DNA from: Virgifigura deserti
GTDB lineage: Bacteria > Pseudomonadota > Alphaproteobacteria > Dongiales > Dongiaceae
NCBI GenBank assembly: GCA_003576685.1
Contig: QOZR01000001.1
Coordinates: forward strand, 558,001-622,000
DNA: 64,000 bases
Reading direction: 5' to 3'
Of the stretch, positions 26,006 through 34,531 are shown one piece after another. The notes beneath the pieces are model-generated. The model ran no database searches, had not been told where the DNA came from, and saw nothing but the letters and a program-made list of their open reading frames with translations. The position numbers and the translations under genes were made by a program. Positions within the stretch are counted from its first letter, which is position 1; the number at the start of each line of letters is the position of its first letter.

Positions 26006-26487
26006 TGCACGGGCCTCGCTTCCTGCAGACGCAAGCGCACAAGCGCCTCGACGCGATCGACGATCTTCTCAGCGGCATCGGCCACGCAGGGCGATAGGCC
26101 AATCCCAAATGCCACTGTGCCTGCTTCGATCAGGAGGACAGTCACATCCGTCGGGAAAGTCTCGCCAAAGATCTTGCGTCCGGCGAACAGGGCGTGGTCC
26201 CAACGAAAATCGTGCAGGGTCAGCGACGGCTGATGACGCTGCTCGAGCTCGGTTCCCGGAATCTCGAACACGGCTCCCGGTACTGAACCCGATTGACAGG
26301 CATCGATGATGATCAAAGTCCGGCATCCGCGCGCCGCGAACATGACAGCCATTCCATCAGTGCCGGCATCCAAAAGCCGCACCCGCGAGTCCTCGGAGAC
26401 GCCGCGCGCTGCCAGCGCACGTACGACGTCCGGCCCAGCTCCATCATCGCTACGATTGGGATTGCCACAGCCGACTACAGCGATCAT
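26002..26487 (-). CDS. [NiFe]-hydrogenase maturation endopeptidase (HupD/HybD family)
   Basis: The 161-residue protein has the family start MIAVVGCGNPNRSDDGAGPDVVRAL (first metal-binding acidic site at the DDG), LLDAGTDGMAVMF (second Asp) and a LHDFRWDHAL segment with a metal-binding His. It should clip the C-terminal extension from HupL once nickel is in. The substrate tail is the 16 residues after H516 of HupL. The GNPNRSDDG sequence deviates from the common GxGNxLxxDDG only at minor positions. The ATG at 26487 is preceded by an excellent GGAGGAGG. Confidence 0.93.
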   Translation of the reverse strand: MIAVVGCGNPNRSDDGAGPDVVRALAARGVSEDSRVRLLDAGTDGMAVMFAARGCRTLIIIDACQSGSVPGAVFEIPGTELEQRHQPSLTLHDFRWDHALFAGRKIFGETFPTDVTVLLIEAGTVAFGIGLSPCVADAAEKIVDRVEALVRLRLQEARPVQ

Positions 26488-26561
26488 CAATCCTCCTCCC
26501 CTCGCGATGTCGATCTGTCGTGCTATCGGCCCATCCATTCGTACGGAGGAAGCCGGTTGGC

Positions 26562-26876
26562 TCACATGCGCCAAAGCCTGCAATACCAGTCGGGCTCCAC
26601 GGGGACGGCCAGTTCAGGGAGATCGCACCATTTCCGATGTGCCAGATAGTAGATGCACTCCATGCACCTCCAACTCTCAGGGCCATAGGGATGATCCATG
26701 AACCCGCTAAGGACCAGTTTTCCCTTGATGTCCTTGGGGTCCAGCGTTCGAAGCTCGGCAGCGATCTCAATAAATTCCTTCTCGGTTTTGGGGAAGGGCT
26801 CGACCTTCGTCTCGAGCCCCGAGGCCAGCAAATCGGTGATTGTCTTACGCAGCGCGGGGTCGTCACCTTCGCTCAT
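26562..26876 (-). CDS. Small Cys-containing protein of the hydrogenase operon, function unknown
   Basis: The 104-residue soluble protein has a charged N-terminal half (EPFPKTEKEFIEIAAELRTL) and a conserved-looking C-terminal half with aromatic residues and four Cys: WRCMECIYYLAHRKWCDLPE and then PDWYCRLWRM. The CMEC...C...C pattern could bind a metal or cluster. It starts 18 bases after hupL, and a 74-base gap separates it from the protease. I do not recognise a named family. Its place directly behind hupL makes it a candidate extra subunit or maturation factor. Confidence 0.8.
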   Translation of the reverse strand: MSEGDDPALRKTITDLLASGLETKVEPFPKTEKEFIEIAAELRTLDPKDIKGKLVLSGFMDHPYGPESWRCMECIYYLAHRKWCDLPELAVPVEPDWYCRLWRM

Positions 26877-26894
26877 AAGCCGGCTTCCTCGCGA

Positions 26895-28493
26895 TCAGGC
26901 GGTTCGAAACCGCGCAAGTTCCTCTCCCGTCCGGGAGTCATGCGCGTGGACGGTGCAGACGAGGCACGAATCGTACGAACGGCAGACGTGACCTACCTCA
27001 ACGGGATCGCGCGCGTCGGCGACAGGCGTGCCGATCAGCGCTTCCTCTATGGGGCCGCGCTCGCCGCTCGCCGCTCGCGGGCCGATATTCCAGGTCGTCG
27101 GCGCAATGATCTGATAGTTCTTGATCTTGCCGCCTTGCACCTCAATCCAGTGGCCAAGCGCACCACGGATCGCCTCGGTTGCCCCCCAGCCACGGCCATC
27201 GCGCTCCGTTGGCTTGACGTACCAAAGATCCTTCAGGCGGAATTCACGTAATATGCGCTCGGCCTCGCGATAGAGTCTAACGACTTCATGCATCCGGGCA
27301 AAGTGCCTCAGCGTCACGCTCGCCCCGCCCATTTTCCGATACATGTCGAGCAAGAGAGGGTCGAAATTCTGCCACGCTTCACCGTGGTCGCCGCCGGCGA
27401 TGACCTGCCGGGCGAGTGGCCCGGTCTCAAGCCTCCCGACATCCGCATGCGTCACCGCAGTTGACCAAGAATACTTGCCGCTGAAGTCGGTCGACGTTCT
27501 TTGCGTTGGCGTGGTCGTGCGTTCGAACGGGTGGAGGCCGCCCGGCTCGTCATACCATGCGTGGATCGTATCTTCCCTCGTGAAGGCTTGATCCATCACG
27601 CTGTGGACGTCGGTGCGGCCGTCATAAACACCGCCTTTCATGATCACTGCTGCACTGCGCCCCTCGATGGTGGGCTTGTTATATTTGTCCTCATGCGGCA
27701 GGTAACCCCAGGAGAAATATCTGCCATGCCCGTGCCCGTAGTTGCTGAGGCCGATGTCGTTGCTCATGCGCCAAAAGAGGCCGAGATCCGAGTTGGCGTG
27801 TTCGGGCTTCTCATCGAGCCACGCCAAAAAATCGTCGTACGACCTAATCTGCTCATAGCGCTCCATAGAGCTGCCAAGCCAGACCGGCTCGACCCAACTG
27901 CGACGGAACTGCTCGAGGATGGACCAAGCGCGCGTGACGTCCGTCAGGGTCGGCGCGCACATCACGCCGCCAGGCACCATGTAGCTCGAGTGCGGCCACT
28001 GGCCACCAAACAATGCATAGATCTCGACAGGCCGGCCCGAAATCGTGATGCCAATCTCATAGTTTCTTCCCGTGAAGGGCGCCCAGCGCCTAACGGCCTC
28101 CTCATAGAACTGCGATTTCGCATAGTTCTTGTTCGTGTAATCGACTATGAAAAGCCCATAATGATGGCGGGAGATGCTCTGAAGAGACTCGGCGATCTGT
28201 CCCAGATTGCGGGCCAGAATGGCGTTGCGGGGAACCTCCGTCTGCCACGCCGTATCGAGAGCCCACGCAGCGCATGTTAAGTGCGACGCACCGCAGATGC
28301 CGCACGCGCGCGGCGTGACGACTAGTCCTGCTTGGGCATCTTTGTCGCGCAGGATGACTTCGAAGCCGCGAAACAGCGCCGCCTGAGTCCAGGCATTGAC
28401 GACAACACCGTCTTGAATGTCAACGCGAACGTCGAGGTCTCCTTCAACACGGCCGACTGGCGAAATGTCCAGCGTTTGCACTTCGGTGGACAT
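26895..28493 (-). CDS. hupL: Group 2a [NiFe]-hydrogenase large subunit
   Basis: The 532-residue protein carries the two Ni-ligand motifs: L1 at C64/C67 (VVTPRACGICGASHL) and L2 at C510/C513 (DSCLVCTVHAHD). The L2 form DSC rather than DPC, the block ALFGGQWPHSSYMVPGGVMCAP and the tail GEELARFRTA are features of cyanobacterial HupL and the Huc-type group 2a enzymes. Sixteen residues follow H516 and should be removed by the protease encoded downstream. It binds the Ni-Fe(CN)2CO site that splits H2. It lies 27 bases after hupS. All catalytic residues I can identify are intact. Confidence 0.97.
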   Translation of the reverse strand: MSTEVQTLDISPVGRVEGDLDVRVDIQDGVVVNAWTQAALFRGFEVILRDKDAQAGLVVTPRACGICGASHLTCAAWALDTAWQTEVPRNAILARNLGQIAESLQSISRHHYGLFIVDYTNKNYAKSQFYEEAVRRWAPFTGRNYEIGITISGRPVEIYALFGGQWPHSSYMVPGGVMCAPTLTDVTRAWSILEQFRRSWVEPVWLGSSMERYEQIRSYDDFLAWLDEKPEHANSDLGLFWRMSNDIGLSNYGHGHGRYFSWGYLPHEDKYNKPTIEGRSAAVIMKGGVYDGRTDVHSVMDQAFTREDTIHAWYDEPGGLHPFERTTTPTQRTSTDFSGKYSWSTAVTHADVGRLETGPLARQVIAGGDHGEAWQNFDPLLLDMYRKMGGASVTLRHFARMHEVVRLYREAERILREFRLKDLWYVKPTERDGRGWGATEAIRGALGHWIEVQGGKIKNYQIIAPTTWNIGPRAASGERGPIEEALIGTPVADARDPVEVGHVCRSYDSCLVCTVHAHDSRTGEELARFRTA

Positions 28494-28520
28494 CGACGTT
28501 ATCCCGCGTAGCGCAGGCAG

Positions 28521-29483
28521 TTAAACAACGAAGATGTCATCTTCAGCCCACCGGGGAGCTGTGGCTTTTGCCGTCGCCATCAGCTTGATATAGCCCTTCC
28601 TGTCGATACCCGCGGGTAACGCGTTGGGTATCCCCATGAGGGTTTGGGTCTTGAAGACGGTTCCGGGCGCCAGATCGAAAAACGGAAACTCGGGTTCTGT
28701 GCACCCCAGACACGGCATCCCGGCACGCGTCTTGGACGATTGGCGGTTCCACAGAATGCGATTGCAGGGCGAGTGCGTCATCGGTCCGCGACAGCCAAGA
28801 TCGTAAAAGAGACAACCTTTGCGTTGGCCGAATTCTGTCGCCGAAACCTTATAAGCGAAATGCATGTTCCGGGTGCAGCCCGTCTGCGTGAAGCTGCTAA
28901 AGAACGTCTTCGGACGTTGCAAATCGTCGAGCGAGAGTTCGGCGCCGCGGCCGGTCGCGATGGCTACAATGATCTGAGTGATCCAATCCGGATGCGCTGG
29001 ACATCCCGGAACATTGATTACCGGCAGGTCCGCTTTGGACCGATAGTTCTTCCCTAAAAAGCCGCCGTGATCACGCTTGAGAAACTGAAGGCCAACGCTT
29101 TCCGTGGGATTCGGCGCGGTTGCAGGGATGCCACCCCAGCTTGCGCAATCCCCAATGGCGACGGTGTAATTGGCAACCTGGGCCAGCTCCTGGACCCAAT
29201 CCTTCATCGGACGGCCGGCGAAGCGATTCCATTCACCCGTGCCGTCTGGCGCTCTGATCACCGTTCCTTCGAACACAAAGACATCCAACGACAATTTGCC
29301 GGAAACGAGGGTCCGTAACATCTTCTGCAGGTTGTCGCCAAGCTCCATGCCGAGCGAGGGGTGCCAGAGCACGTTGATGCCGAAGTCGGTGACGAGGTCA
29401 CAAACGCTGGGTTCCTCGGCATTGAGGAACGACATGGTGTTGCCGGAACAGGCTCCGCCCTGGAGCCAAAGGAGATTGGTCAT
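28521..29483 (-). CDS. hupS: Group 2a [NiFe]-hydrogenase small subunit
   Basis: The 320-residue protein begins MTNLLWLQGGACSGNTMSFL, so Cys12 of the proximal cluster is almost at the N-terminus and there is no Tat signal peptide. That is diagnostic of group 2a rather than exported group 1 enzymes. Further cluster ligands are visible in GDCASWGG, NVPGCPAHPDW, TQTGCTRNMHF, KGCLFYDLGCRGP, SPCNRILWN and MPCLGCTEPEFPFF. It passes electrons from the active site through three Fe-S clusters. It should act on the cytoplasmic side, soluble or attached through a partner. The ATG at 29483 follows AGAAGG and is the first gene of the operon. Confidence 0.97.
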   Translation of the reverse strand: MTNLLWLQGGACSGNTMSFLNAEEPSVCDLVTDFGINVLWHPSLGMELGDNLQKMLRTLVSGKLSLDVFVFEGTVIRAPDGTGEWNRFAGRPMKDWVQELAQVANYTVAIGDCASWGGIPATAPNPTESVGLQFLKRDHGGFLGKNYRSKADLPVINVPGCPAHPDWITQIIVAIATGRGAELSLDDLQRPKTFFSSFTQTGCTRNMHFAYKVSATEFGQRKGCLFYDLGCRGPMTHSPCNRILWNRQSSKTRAGMPCLGCTEPEFPFFDLAPGTVFKTQTLMGIPNALPAGIDRKGYIKLMATAKATAPRWAEDDIFVV

Positions 29484-29659
29484 TGCAACCTTCTTTTCGT
29501 CACGCGAAGTGGATAGAGTTCCTCCTGCGGATCACCCACATCGGAGCGAACGAACATAGCGAAAGCTGCGCGTCTATGCTACAGGTCAAGTGCTCCGCTT
29601 CCTTGTATATGGGAATAAAATCCCCGCACCGCTTCGGGACCACAAGCATTTCCTCTTGT
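29484..29659. promoter_or_regulatory. Divergent promoter region, hydrogenase operon versus response regulator
   Basis: This 176-base stretch separates hupS (leftward) from the receiver gene (rightward) and must hold both promoters. Towards hupS I see a TTGACC-like element (minus strand, plus about 29584-29590) without a clear -10. There is also an imperfect inverted repeat GGGAATAAAATCCC at about 29610-29623 that could be an operator. I saw no TGGCAC-N5-TTGC sigma-54 element. These are readings by eye. Confidence 0.4.
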
Positions 29660-30070
29660 ATGTCTACAACTCCGCTATCCCCATCCCCAGAGCTGACAGA
29701 GCGAAAGCCGACGATCCTTGTCGTTGAGGATGAGCTTCTTATTCGGATGTACATATCGGACTCTCTCCGGGATTGCGGGTTCGAGATCCTGGAAGCCAGC
29801 GACGGGCCAGAGGCTCTCACGATGCTAAATGCGGAGATGCCTATCGATCTGGTGTTCACTGACATAACTCTGCCCGGACAGCCGGACGGGTTCGGTTTGG
29901 CGCAATGGGTTCGCGCCCAGAAACCCGCAACCCCAGTCATTTTGACGTCCGGCCGTTACGACGTGAATGCCGCGCGCAAACTATGTAAAGACGAGCCATT
30001 CTTCGTAAAGCCCTATGATATCTCAGAATTGGCCGCGTGCATCCGCACGCTGCTGGCTGGTGATTCCTGA
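29660..30070 (+). CDS. Single-domain response regulator
   Basis: The 136-residue protein is one receiver domain: acidic pocket VVEDE (E23, D24), phospho-acceptor Asp68 in LVFTDITLPG, the Ser/Thr site in VILTSGRYD, and the Lys in FFVKPYDISEL. No output domain is present. The DITLPGQPDGFGLAQWVR form is typical of receivers that work with HWE or HisKA_2 kinases in alphaproteobacteria. The ATG at 29660 is favoured because sequence upstream is not domain-like; its ribosome site is poor. It is divergent from hupS, with the HWE kinase at the far end of the same island. Confidence 0.85.
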   Translation: MSTTPLSPSPELTERKPTILVVEDELLIRMYISDSLRDCGFEILEASDGPEALTMLNAEMPIDLVFTDITLPGQPDGFGLAQWVRAQKPATPVILTSGRYDVNAARKLCKDEPFFVKPYDISELAACIRTLLAGDS

Positions 30071-30087
30071 GACCAGATGGCAAAGAC

Positions 30088-30693
30088 CGGACGAGGAGTT
30101 CACGTCCGAGTTCAAGCGCAAGACAGTTGCCCTGCCGCAGAACAGAAACTAACGGCTGATCCAGATCGCGGCCGAGCTGGACATCCAGCCCTCGATGCCG
30201 CGCAACCCGCGGGCGGTGATCAACGGCGCGCCGCCGCAGTCGCGCGCGGTGCCAACGGCAACCTCAACGATACGGCAGCCCTGACGCCGATCGCATCATC
30301 GGCGGATCAGGCGGCGGAGATCGCACCGCCGCGCCGTGAGCTCGATCGCTTTCGCGCCGAGCCGTACATTCTAGAAAGGCCATCGGCATCTTCTCGGAGA
30401 CGCCACGATGAAGTTCCGCTTCATCGACCAAGCACAGCGATGCGTGGCCGATCCGCGCCATGTGCCGCGTGCTCGAGGTGTCGCCGAGCGGCTATTGTGC
30501 TTGGCGCGGCCGGCCCGAGAGCCCCCGTGCAGCCGAGCCCCGTCAACAGCTGCGACGTCCGTCGCATCCATTCTCGCCACCAGGGCCGCTATGGCAGCCC
30601 GCGCATGCACGCGGCGCTTCGGGCAGAGGGCCGAGACGTGAGCCGCGGGCGCGTCGAGCGGCTGATGCGGCGCCACGGGATCAGGGCCGTTGC
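30088..30693 (+). mobile_element. Degenerate IS3-family transposase (orfA and orfB remnants)
   Basis: In frame with 30088, RPDEEFTSEFKRKTVALPQ and then, after a stop, RLIQIAAELDIQPSMPRN correspond to an IS3 orfA with its helix-turn-helix. From about 30408, MKFRFIDQ in one frame and MCRVLEVSPSGYCAWRGRPE in the next correspond to the start of orfB, and RYGSPRMHAALRAEGRDVSRGRVERLMRRHGIRAV is the HTH-21-like segment just before the catalytic core. Internal stops and several frame changes are present, and the DDE core is missing. The right end fuses at about 30693 to a piece of another gene, so the element is dead. Confidence 0.75.
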
Positions 30694-30862
30694 GATTGGC
30701 GATCTGCTGGTCTTGCGCCGCGATGACTGTATGCGCGGGGACGTCGTCGAGCCCACCCAAATCGACGCTCGGCACCTTGCGGTTGGAGCTGTGCGAGCCG
30801 TCCTCATAGCGGACGGCGAACAGCATGAACGCGATGCGCGGGCTCGGCTTCTTGGGGACCAT
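30694..30862 (-). pseudogene. Truncated conserved hypothetical gene, cut by the IS3 remnant
   Basis: The frame starts MVPKKPSPRIAFMLFAVRYEDGSHSSNRKVP and continues DLGGLDDVPAHTVIAAQDQQIA, which I recognise as the start of a short alphaproteobacterial protein of unknown function (usually about 65-75 residues). After that the reading frame runs into sequence antisense to the IS3 orfB remnant, so the natural C-terminus is lost. A good ribosome site (GGAGAG) precedes the ATG. Confidence 0.6.
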
Positions 30863-30957
30863 GTCTCTCTCCTTGCTTCCGCGGTGCTTCCAGGCACAGC
30901 AGAAAGCTCTCGATCCGAAAGGATCGGGGCTGTGTATGGTATTGATGTGTAGAGGCT

Positions 30958-31061
30958 AGATTTGGTTGCGGGGCCCCGCCCCCCTTTACTGAAAAACGCT
31001 TTGGCTGCGCCGAGGTCAGTTGATACTCGATTAGATCGACCCGGTAGGCAGGTTTAAATCC
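30958..31061 (+). repeat. Right copy of the diverged direct repeat
   Basis: This copy matches 13528-13633 in the same orientation, with identical blocks such as AGATTTGGTTG, GAAAAACGC, TGGCTGCGCCGAGGTC and TAGATCGACC. The internal hairpin arms seen in the left copy are broken by substitutions here, and the tRNA-like CCACCA end is missing (CCAGGCCTGGAACG follows instead). It is the more decayed member. Together the copies bracket the kinase, the whole hydrogenase operon, the receiver gene and the IS3 remnant. Confidence 0.65.
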
Positions 31062-31139
31062 CAGGCCTGGAACGACCGACAGTTGACCTTGCCGACATAG
31101 GCCTAAGCTCGATTTCAGCCACTCCGGACCTGAGGGTTT

Positions 31140-31452
31140 TCAGGTTGTCCACCAGAACGGTGGGTCTCTGGCGATGTCATCGAGAGCCTTGTCGAGAGGC
31201 ATGGCAAGGCCGCCGAAGTCGCCGATGCCCCCATCGACCGCGGCGCCACCAGAGGATCTCGACTTCGTCACTCGTTCCAGTAGGGCGCAGGCGCGCGATG
31301 GAGACGCCGGTTTCGGCGCTGAACAGCGAGTAACCCTTGTTGACGCGCGCGATGCCCCCCTTCGCACGATCGAACGTCCGGATGCGCTTCAGCACCGGGT
31401 TGCCCTTCGCCAGTGGGGGCCCTTCCACCCATTGCTGTGTTGCGCCGGTCAA
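31140..31452 (-). pseudogene. Frameshifted conserved hypothetical gene
   Basis: From the ATG at 31452 the frame reads MTGATQQWVEGPPLAKGNPV, FDRAKGGIARVNKGYSLFSAETGVSIARLRP, EVEILWW. The natural continuation (IGDFGGLAMPLDKALDDIARDPPFWWTT, stop at 31140) lies in another frame, with a shift near 31230-31250. The joined protein would be about 100 residues and looks like a conserved short alphaproteobacterial protein of unknown function. One shift separates it from an intact gene, so a sequencing error cannot be excluded. Confidence 0.6.
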
Positions 31453-31899
31453 GGATACTATGGGCGAGCCCGGACGATGGCCACAGAAGCACCTGCAATT
31501 CTGCGCCAGTGGAGGGTGGAAAGGCTGATACTTTCTCGCCGCCCACCCACAGTCATGTTCCGACCCTCGTCGTCGGCGCCGTCCTGGTGTCCGGAGTTAT
31601 GGGCGTGAGCGCAAGGCTACGAACCATGTCGTCCGGCACCTCCTGCTGTTTCAGGAGATAGAAAGCTGGGGGAAGCCCTCACCGTGGGCAGGATGTGTGC
31701 CGAGGGGCTCAGTCGCCAATAAATATGCTTGGCTTTGTCGCCTAAGGCACAGCGTCATGCGGAATTATGCTCCTGAAGGCGCCCGGTTCCGGCTCTGCGG
31801 ATAGAGAAGAGCACAGCAGTTCGCAGACCGATTCAGCCTTGCGCTTGAATTCCTGCCGCTGCGACTTTGGTCGACAGACCACACCGAGCCTCGTTACTA
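31453..31899. other. Stretch without a convincing gene
   Basis: I found no supported coding frame here. The right part should contain the promoter and leader of the sensor kinase that follows. Confidence 0.45.
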
Positions 31900-34236
31900 A
31901 TGGTCTGCCATGCCACGACCGTCGGGACGCCCGTGTTGAACCAGGAACGCCTCTCCACGTCTCCCTTGGACCGGCCTCGTGCCGTGGCGCCCTACCTGCT
32001 GCGGATCTGCCTCGCCTTTATCCTGCTGATGGCGGCCCTCTTCGGAGCGGGGGCATGGTGGAGCCGAAACGAGGCCATCGAGGACAGGGCTGTTGCGGCT
32101 GCTGATCTCGCGCGTGCGGGCGCACATCAAATGGGGCGCGTGATCGATATGGCGGACATCATGCTGATCCAATTGCGCGACACGGCGGTCTCGACCGACT
32201 GGCGCGATCCCGATGCGGTGGCCACAGCGCAGGCCCGTCTGGAGCGGATCGTCGACCGGTTGCCTTACGTTTTCCGCCTCTTCATCATCGATGCGGGCGG
32301 GCGCGTCCGCGCGTCCAGCATGAAGGACTTCCCGTCCGACGTCACGGCGGCTGATCGGGATTATTTTATCACGCAACGCGATGCGGATGCCGGGCTGGTC
32401 ATCAGCACCCGCCTGCGCAGCAAGGCGACCGGCGAGCCGATCTTCGTCCTCAGCCGCCGCGTTTCGGCCGAAGACGACAGCTTCCTGGGGATCGTCTCCA
32501 TTTCCTTCGAGATCAGTGCGTTCGGCAGCTTCTACGAGACAATCGGCGGCGACATCGAGCCGGCCTTCCAATTGATCGGACCGGACATGACCATCCTGGT
32601 CAGTCAGCCGCCCCTCCCCCTCGGGGCCGAAGCCGCGGTTCGTGCGGAGCTCAGATCGCGGATGCTCGAGGCCGGGTCAGGCTCGCTCACCTACACCTCC
32701 AAGGACGGCGTTGAGCGAGTCTGGTCGTATCGGAAGGTGGGCGAGCATCCGCTCTATGTGAGCGCGGGCTTTGCGACGGATGCGATTCTGGCCGCCTGGT
32801 CAAGCGAAGCATTGCTCTTCTTCATACTCGGGATTGCGGCGCTGACCGGCTTGTCTCTCCTAAGCTTCGTTGCCGTGCAGCGCGCCCGCGGCGAGGACTC
32901 GGCGCGCCTTCAGCTGATGGATGCCAACAAGCAGCTCGAGCGGCGGGTTCGGCAGCGCACGGCGGCGCTCGAAGAGACGAATAACCGATTGCAAAGCGCC
33001 GTGGACTCGCTTGAAGCGCAAACCGAACGGCTGAACATTCTCAACCGAAGCGCCACCTCCCTGGCCGCCGAGCTCGATCTCGAGAGACTCGTGCAGGCCG
33101 TTACCGACGCAGGCGTCACGCTCACCGGCGCCGCATTCGGCGCCTTCTTCTACAACCTGCGGGACGAGCGCGGAGAATCCTATACGCTCTATACCCTGTC
33201 TGGGGCACCTCGGGAGGCCTTCGCCAAGTTCCCCATGCCGCGCAACACCGCGGTGTTCGGGCCGACGTTCCGGGGCGACGCCGTTGTTCGGTCAGGCGAC
33301 ATCACGAAGGATCCGCGCTACGGCAAGAAAGCACCGTACCGCGGCATGCCCGAAGGCCACCTTCCGGTCCGCAGCTATCTGGCCGTACCGGTGGTCTCAC
33401 GCTCCGGCGAGGTCCTGGGGGGCCTCTTCTTCGGTCATTCGAAGCCAGACATGTTCACCGAAGCGACCGAGCATCTCATGACCGGGATCGCCGCGCAGGC
33501 CGCGATCGGCATCGACAATGCGCGGCTCTACCAGGCCGCGCAACGCGAGATCACCGACCGCACGCAGACCGAACAGCGGCTGGCGGCCCTCCTCGGCGAA
33601 AAGACCGAGATGCTGAAGGAGATCCATCATCGAGTCAGGAACAACCTGCAGGTGATCGCAAGTCTTCTGAACCTCGAGATCGGCAGGATTGCGGATCGGG
33701 ACGCCCGTGCGCAGCTGGCGACCGTCGGGCAGCGCATCGACGCCATCGCCCGCGTCCACGAGCAGCTCTATACGTCCGACAGCTTCTCGCGGATCGACCT
33801 CCGCGCGCACCTCGAGCAAATGGCCGCCGGCTTGAGGGAGCTTTACAAAGGCGCGGTTTCCGCCACGATCACAGTCGATGCCGAGCCGCTGCGCTGCGAC
33901 CTCGAAACGGCGATTCCCCTGGGTTTGATTGTAAACGAGCTCATAATCAACAGCCTGAAGCACGCCTTTCCGGAGGGCCAAACCGGGACGATCCGCGTCG
34001 GACTGCAGCGGTCGGAAGCGGATGAGGACGTCCACCTTACCGTCGGGGACGACGGGGTCGGTATGAGCCAAACGGCAACCGGCGAGAGCGGCAGTCCCGA
34101 CGGCGGCCGCGGCGGCGGTCTTGGGCAAACCATGATCGCGGCGCTAGTTCAGCAGATCGACGCCGAGATGGAGATCATGGAGGGGCCAGGAACCAAGGTC
34201 CTCATCCGCATGCCCCAGGGGCGTTTCAAGGCCTAG
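31900..34236 (+). CDS. Membrane sensor histidine kinase, dCache-like + GAF + HisKA_2
   Basis: The roughly 778-residue protein has a first membrane helix (about 35-58, LLRICLAFILLMAALFGAGA), a periplasmic sensor region to about 300 of the dCache / PDC type (YVFRLFIIDAGGRVRASS, DRDYFITQRDADAGLVIS), and a second helix (about 305-330). A coiled coil with RQRTAALEETNNRLQSAV follows, then a GAF domain (about 385-540; PVRSYLAVPVVSRSGEVLGGLFFG). The HisKA_2 core has phosphoacceptor His577 in LKEIHHRVRNNLQVIASLL, and ATPase signatures NELIINSLKHAFP and DDGVGM. The start is uncertain (TTG 31867, ATG 31900 or GTG 31933). No partner response regulator is adjacent. Confidence 0.88.
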   Translation: MVCHATTVGTPVLNQERLSTSPLDRPRAVAPYLLRICLAFILLMAALFGAGAWWSRNEAIEDRAVAAADLARAGAHQMGRVIDMADIMLIQLRDTAVSTDWRDPDAVATAQARLERIVDRLPYVFRLFIIDAGGRVRASSMKDFPSDVTAADRDYFITQRDADAGLVISTRLRSKATGEPIFVLSRRVSAEDDSFLGIVSISFEISAFGSFYETIGGDIEPAFQLIGPDMTILVSQPPLPLGAEAAVRAELRSRMLEAGSGSLTYTSKDGVERVWSYRKVGEHPLYVSAGFATDAILAAWSSEALLFFILGIAALTGLSLLSFVAVQRARGEDSARLQLMDANKQLERRVRQRTAALEETNNRLQSAVDSLEAQTERLNILNRSATSLAAELDLERLVQAVTDAGVTLTGAAFGAFFYNLRDERGESYTLYTLSGAPREAFAKFPMPRNTAVFGPTFRGDAVVRSGDITKDPRYGKKAPYRGMPEGHLPVRSYLAVPVVSRSGEVLGGLFFGHSKPDMFTEATEHLMTGIAAQAAIGIDNARLYQAAQREITDRTQTEQRLAALLGEKTEMLKEIHHRVRNNLQVIASLLNLEIGRIADRDARAQLATVGQRIDAIARVHEQLYTSDSFSRIDLRAHLEQMAAGLRELYKGAVSATITVDAEPLRCDLETAIPLGLIVNELIINSLKHAFPEGQTGTIRVGLQRSEADEDVHLTVGDDGVGMSQTATGESGSPDGGRGGGLGQTMIAALVQQIDAEMEIMEGPGTKVLIRMPQGRFKA

Positions 34237-34531
34237 CCGCCAGCCGGCGTCCGGAACACCACCGCGATAGTTCACCCGTTTACCGGTCCGACACCCTCGA
34301 CCCTCTGCAGATCCTTCGGCTCCGCCGGCGCGACCGCCCGCAGCGAACCGAAGTGCTGGAGCAGGACTCTGTCGGGAATCAGACGTGCGGCAAAGTAGCG
34401 GTACGGGGGCAAGGTCCCGCAAGCGCGGCGGAATCCCTGTGATCCTGAGGATGCGGCGGATGGCCAAGCGGCGCCTAGGATCCGCTGGCGGAGGCGGTCG
34501 AGTTTGGCGCGGCCGTACGTCGTCCGCCTCG

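Noticed and set aside
26895..29483. Assignment of the hydrogenase to group 1h (actinobacterial high-affinity type)
   Set aside because: Accessory genes are similar, but the small-subunit start MTNLLWLQGGACSGNTM, the DSCLVCTVH motif and the RFRTA tail match group 2a sequences known from cyanobacteria.
29484..29659. A sigma-54 promoter for the hydrogenase operon
   Set aside because: I looked for TGGCAC-N5-TTGC on both strands and saw no acceptable match.
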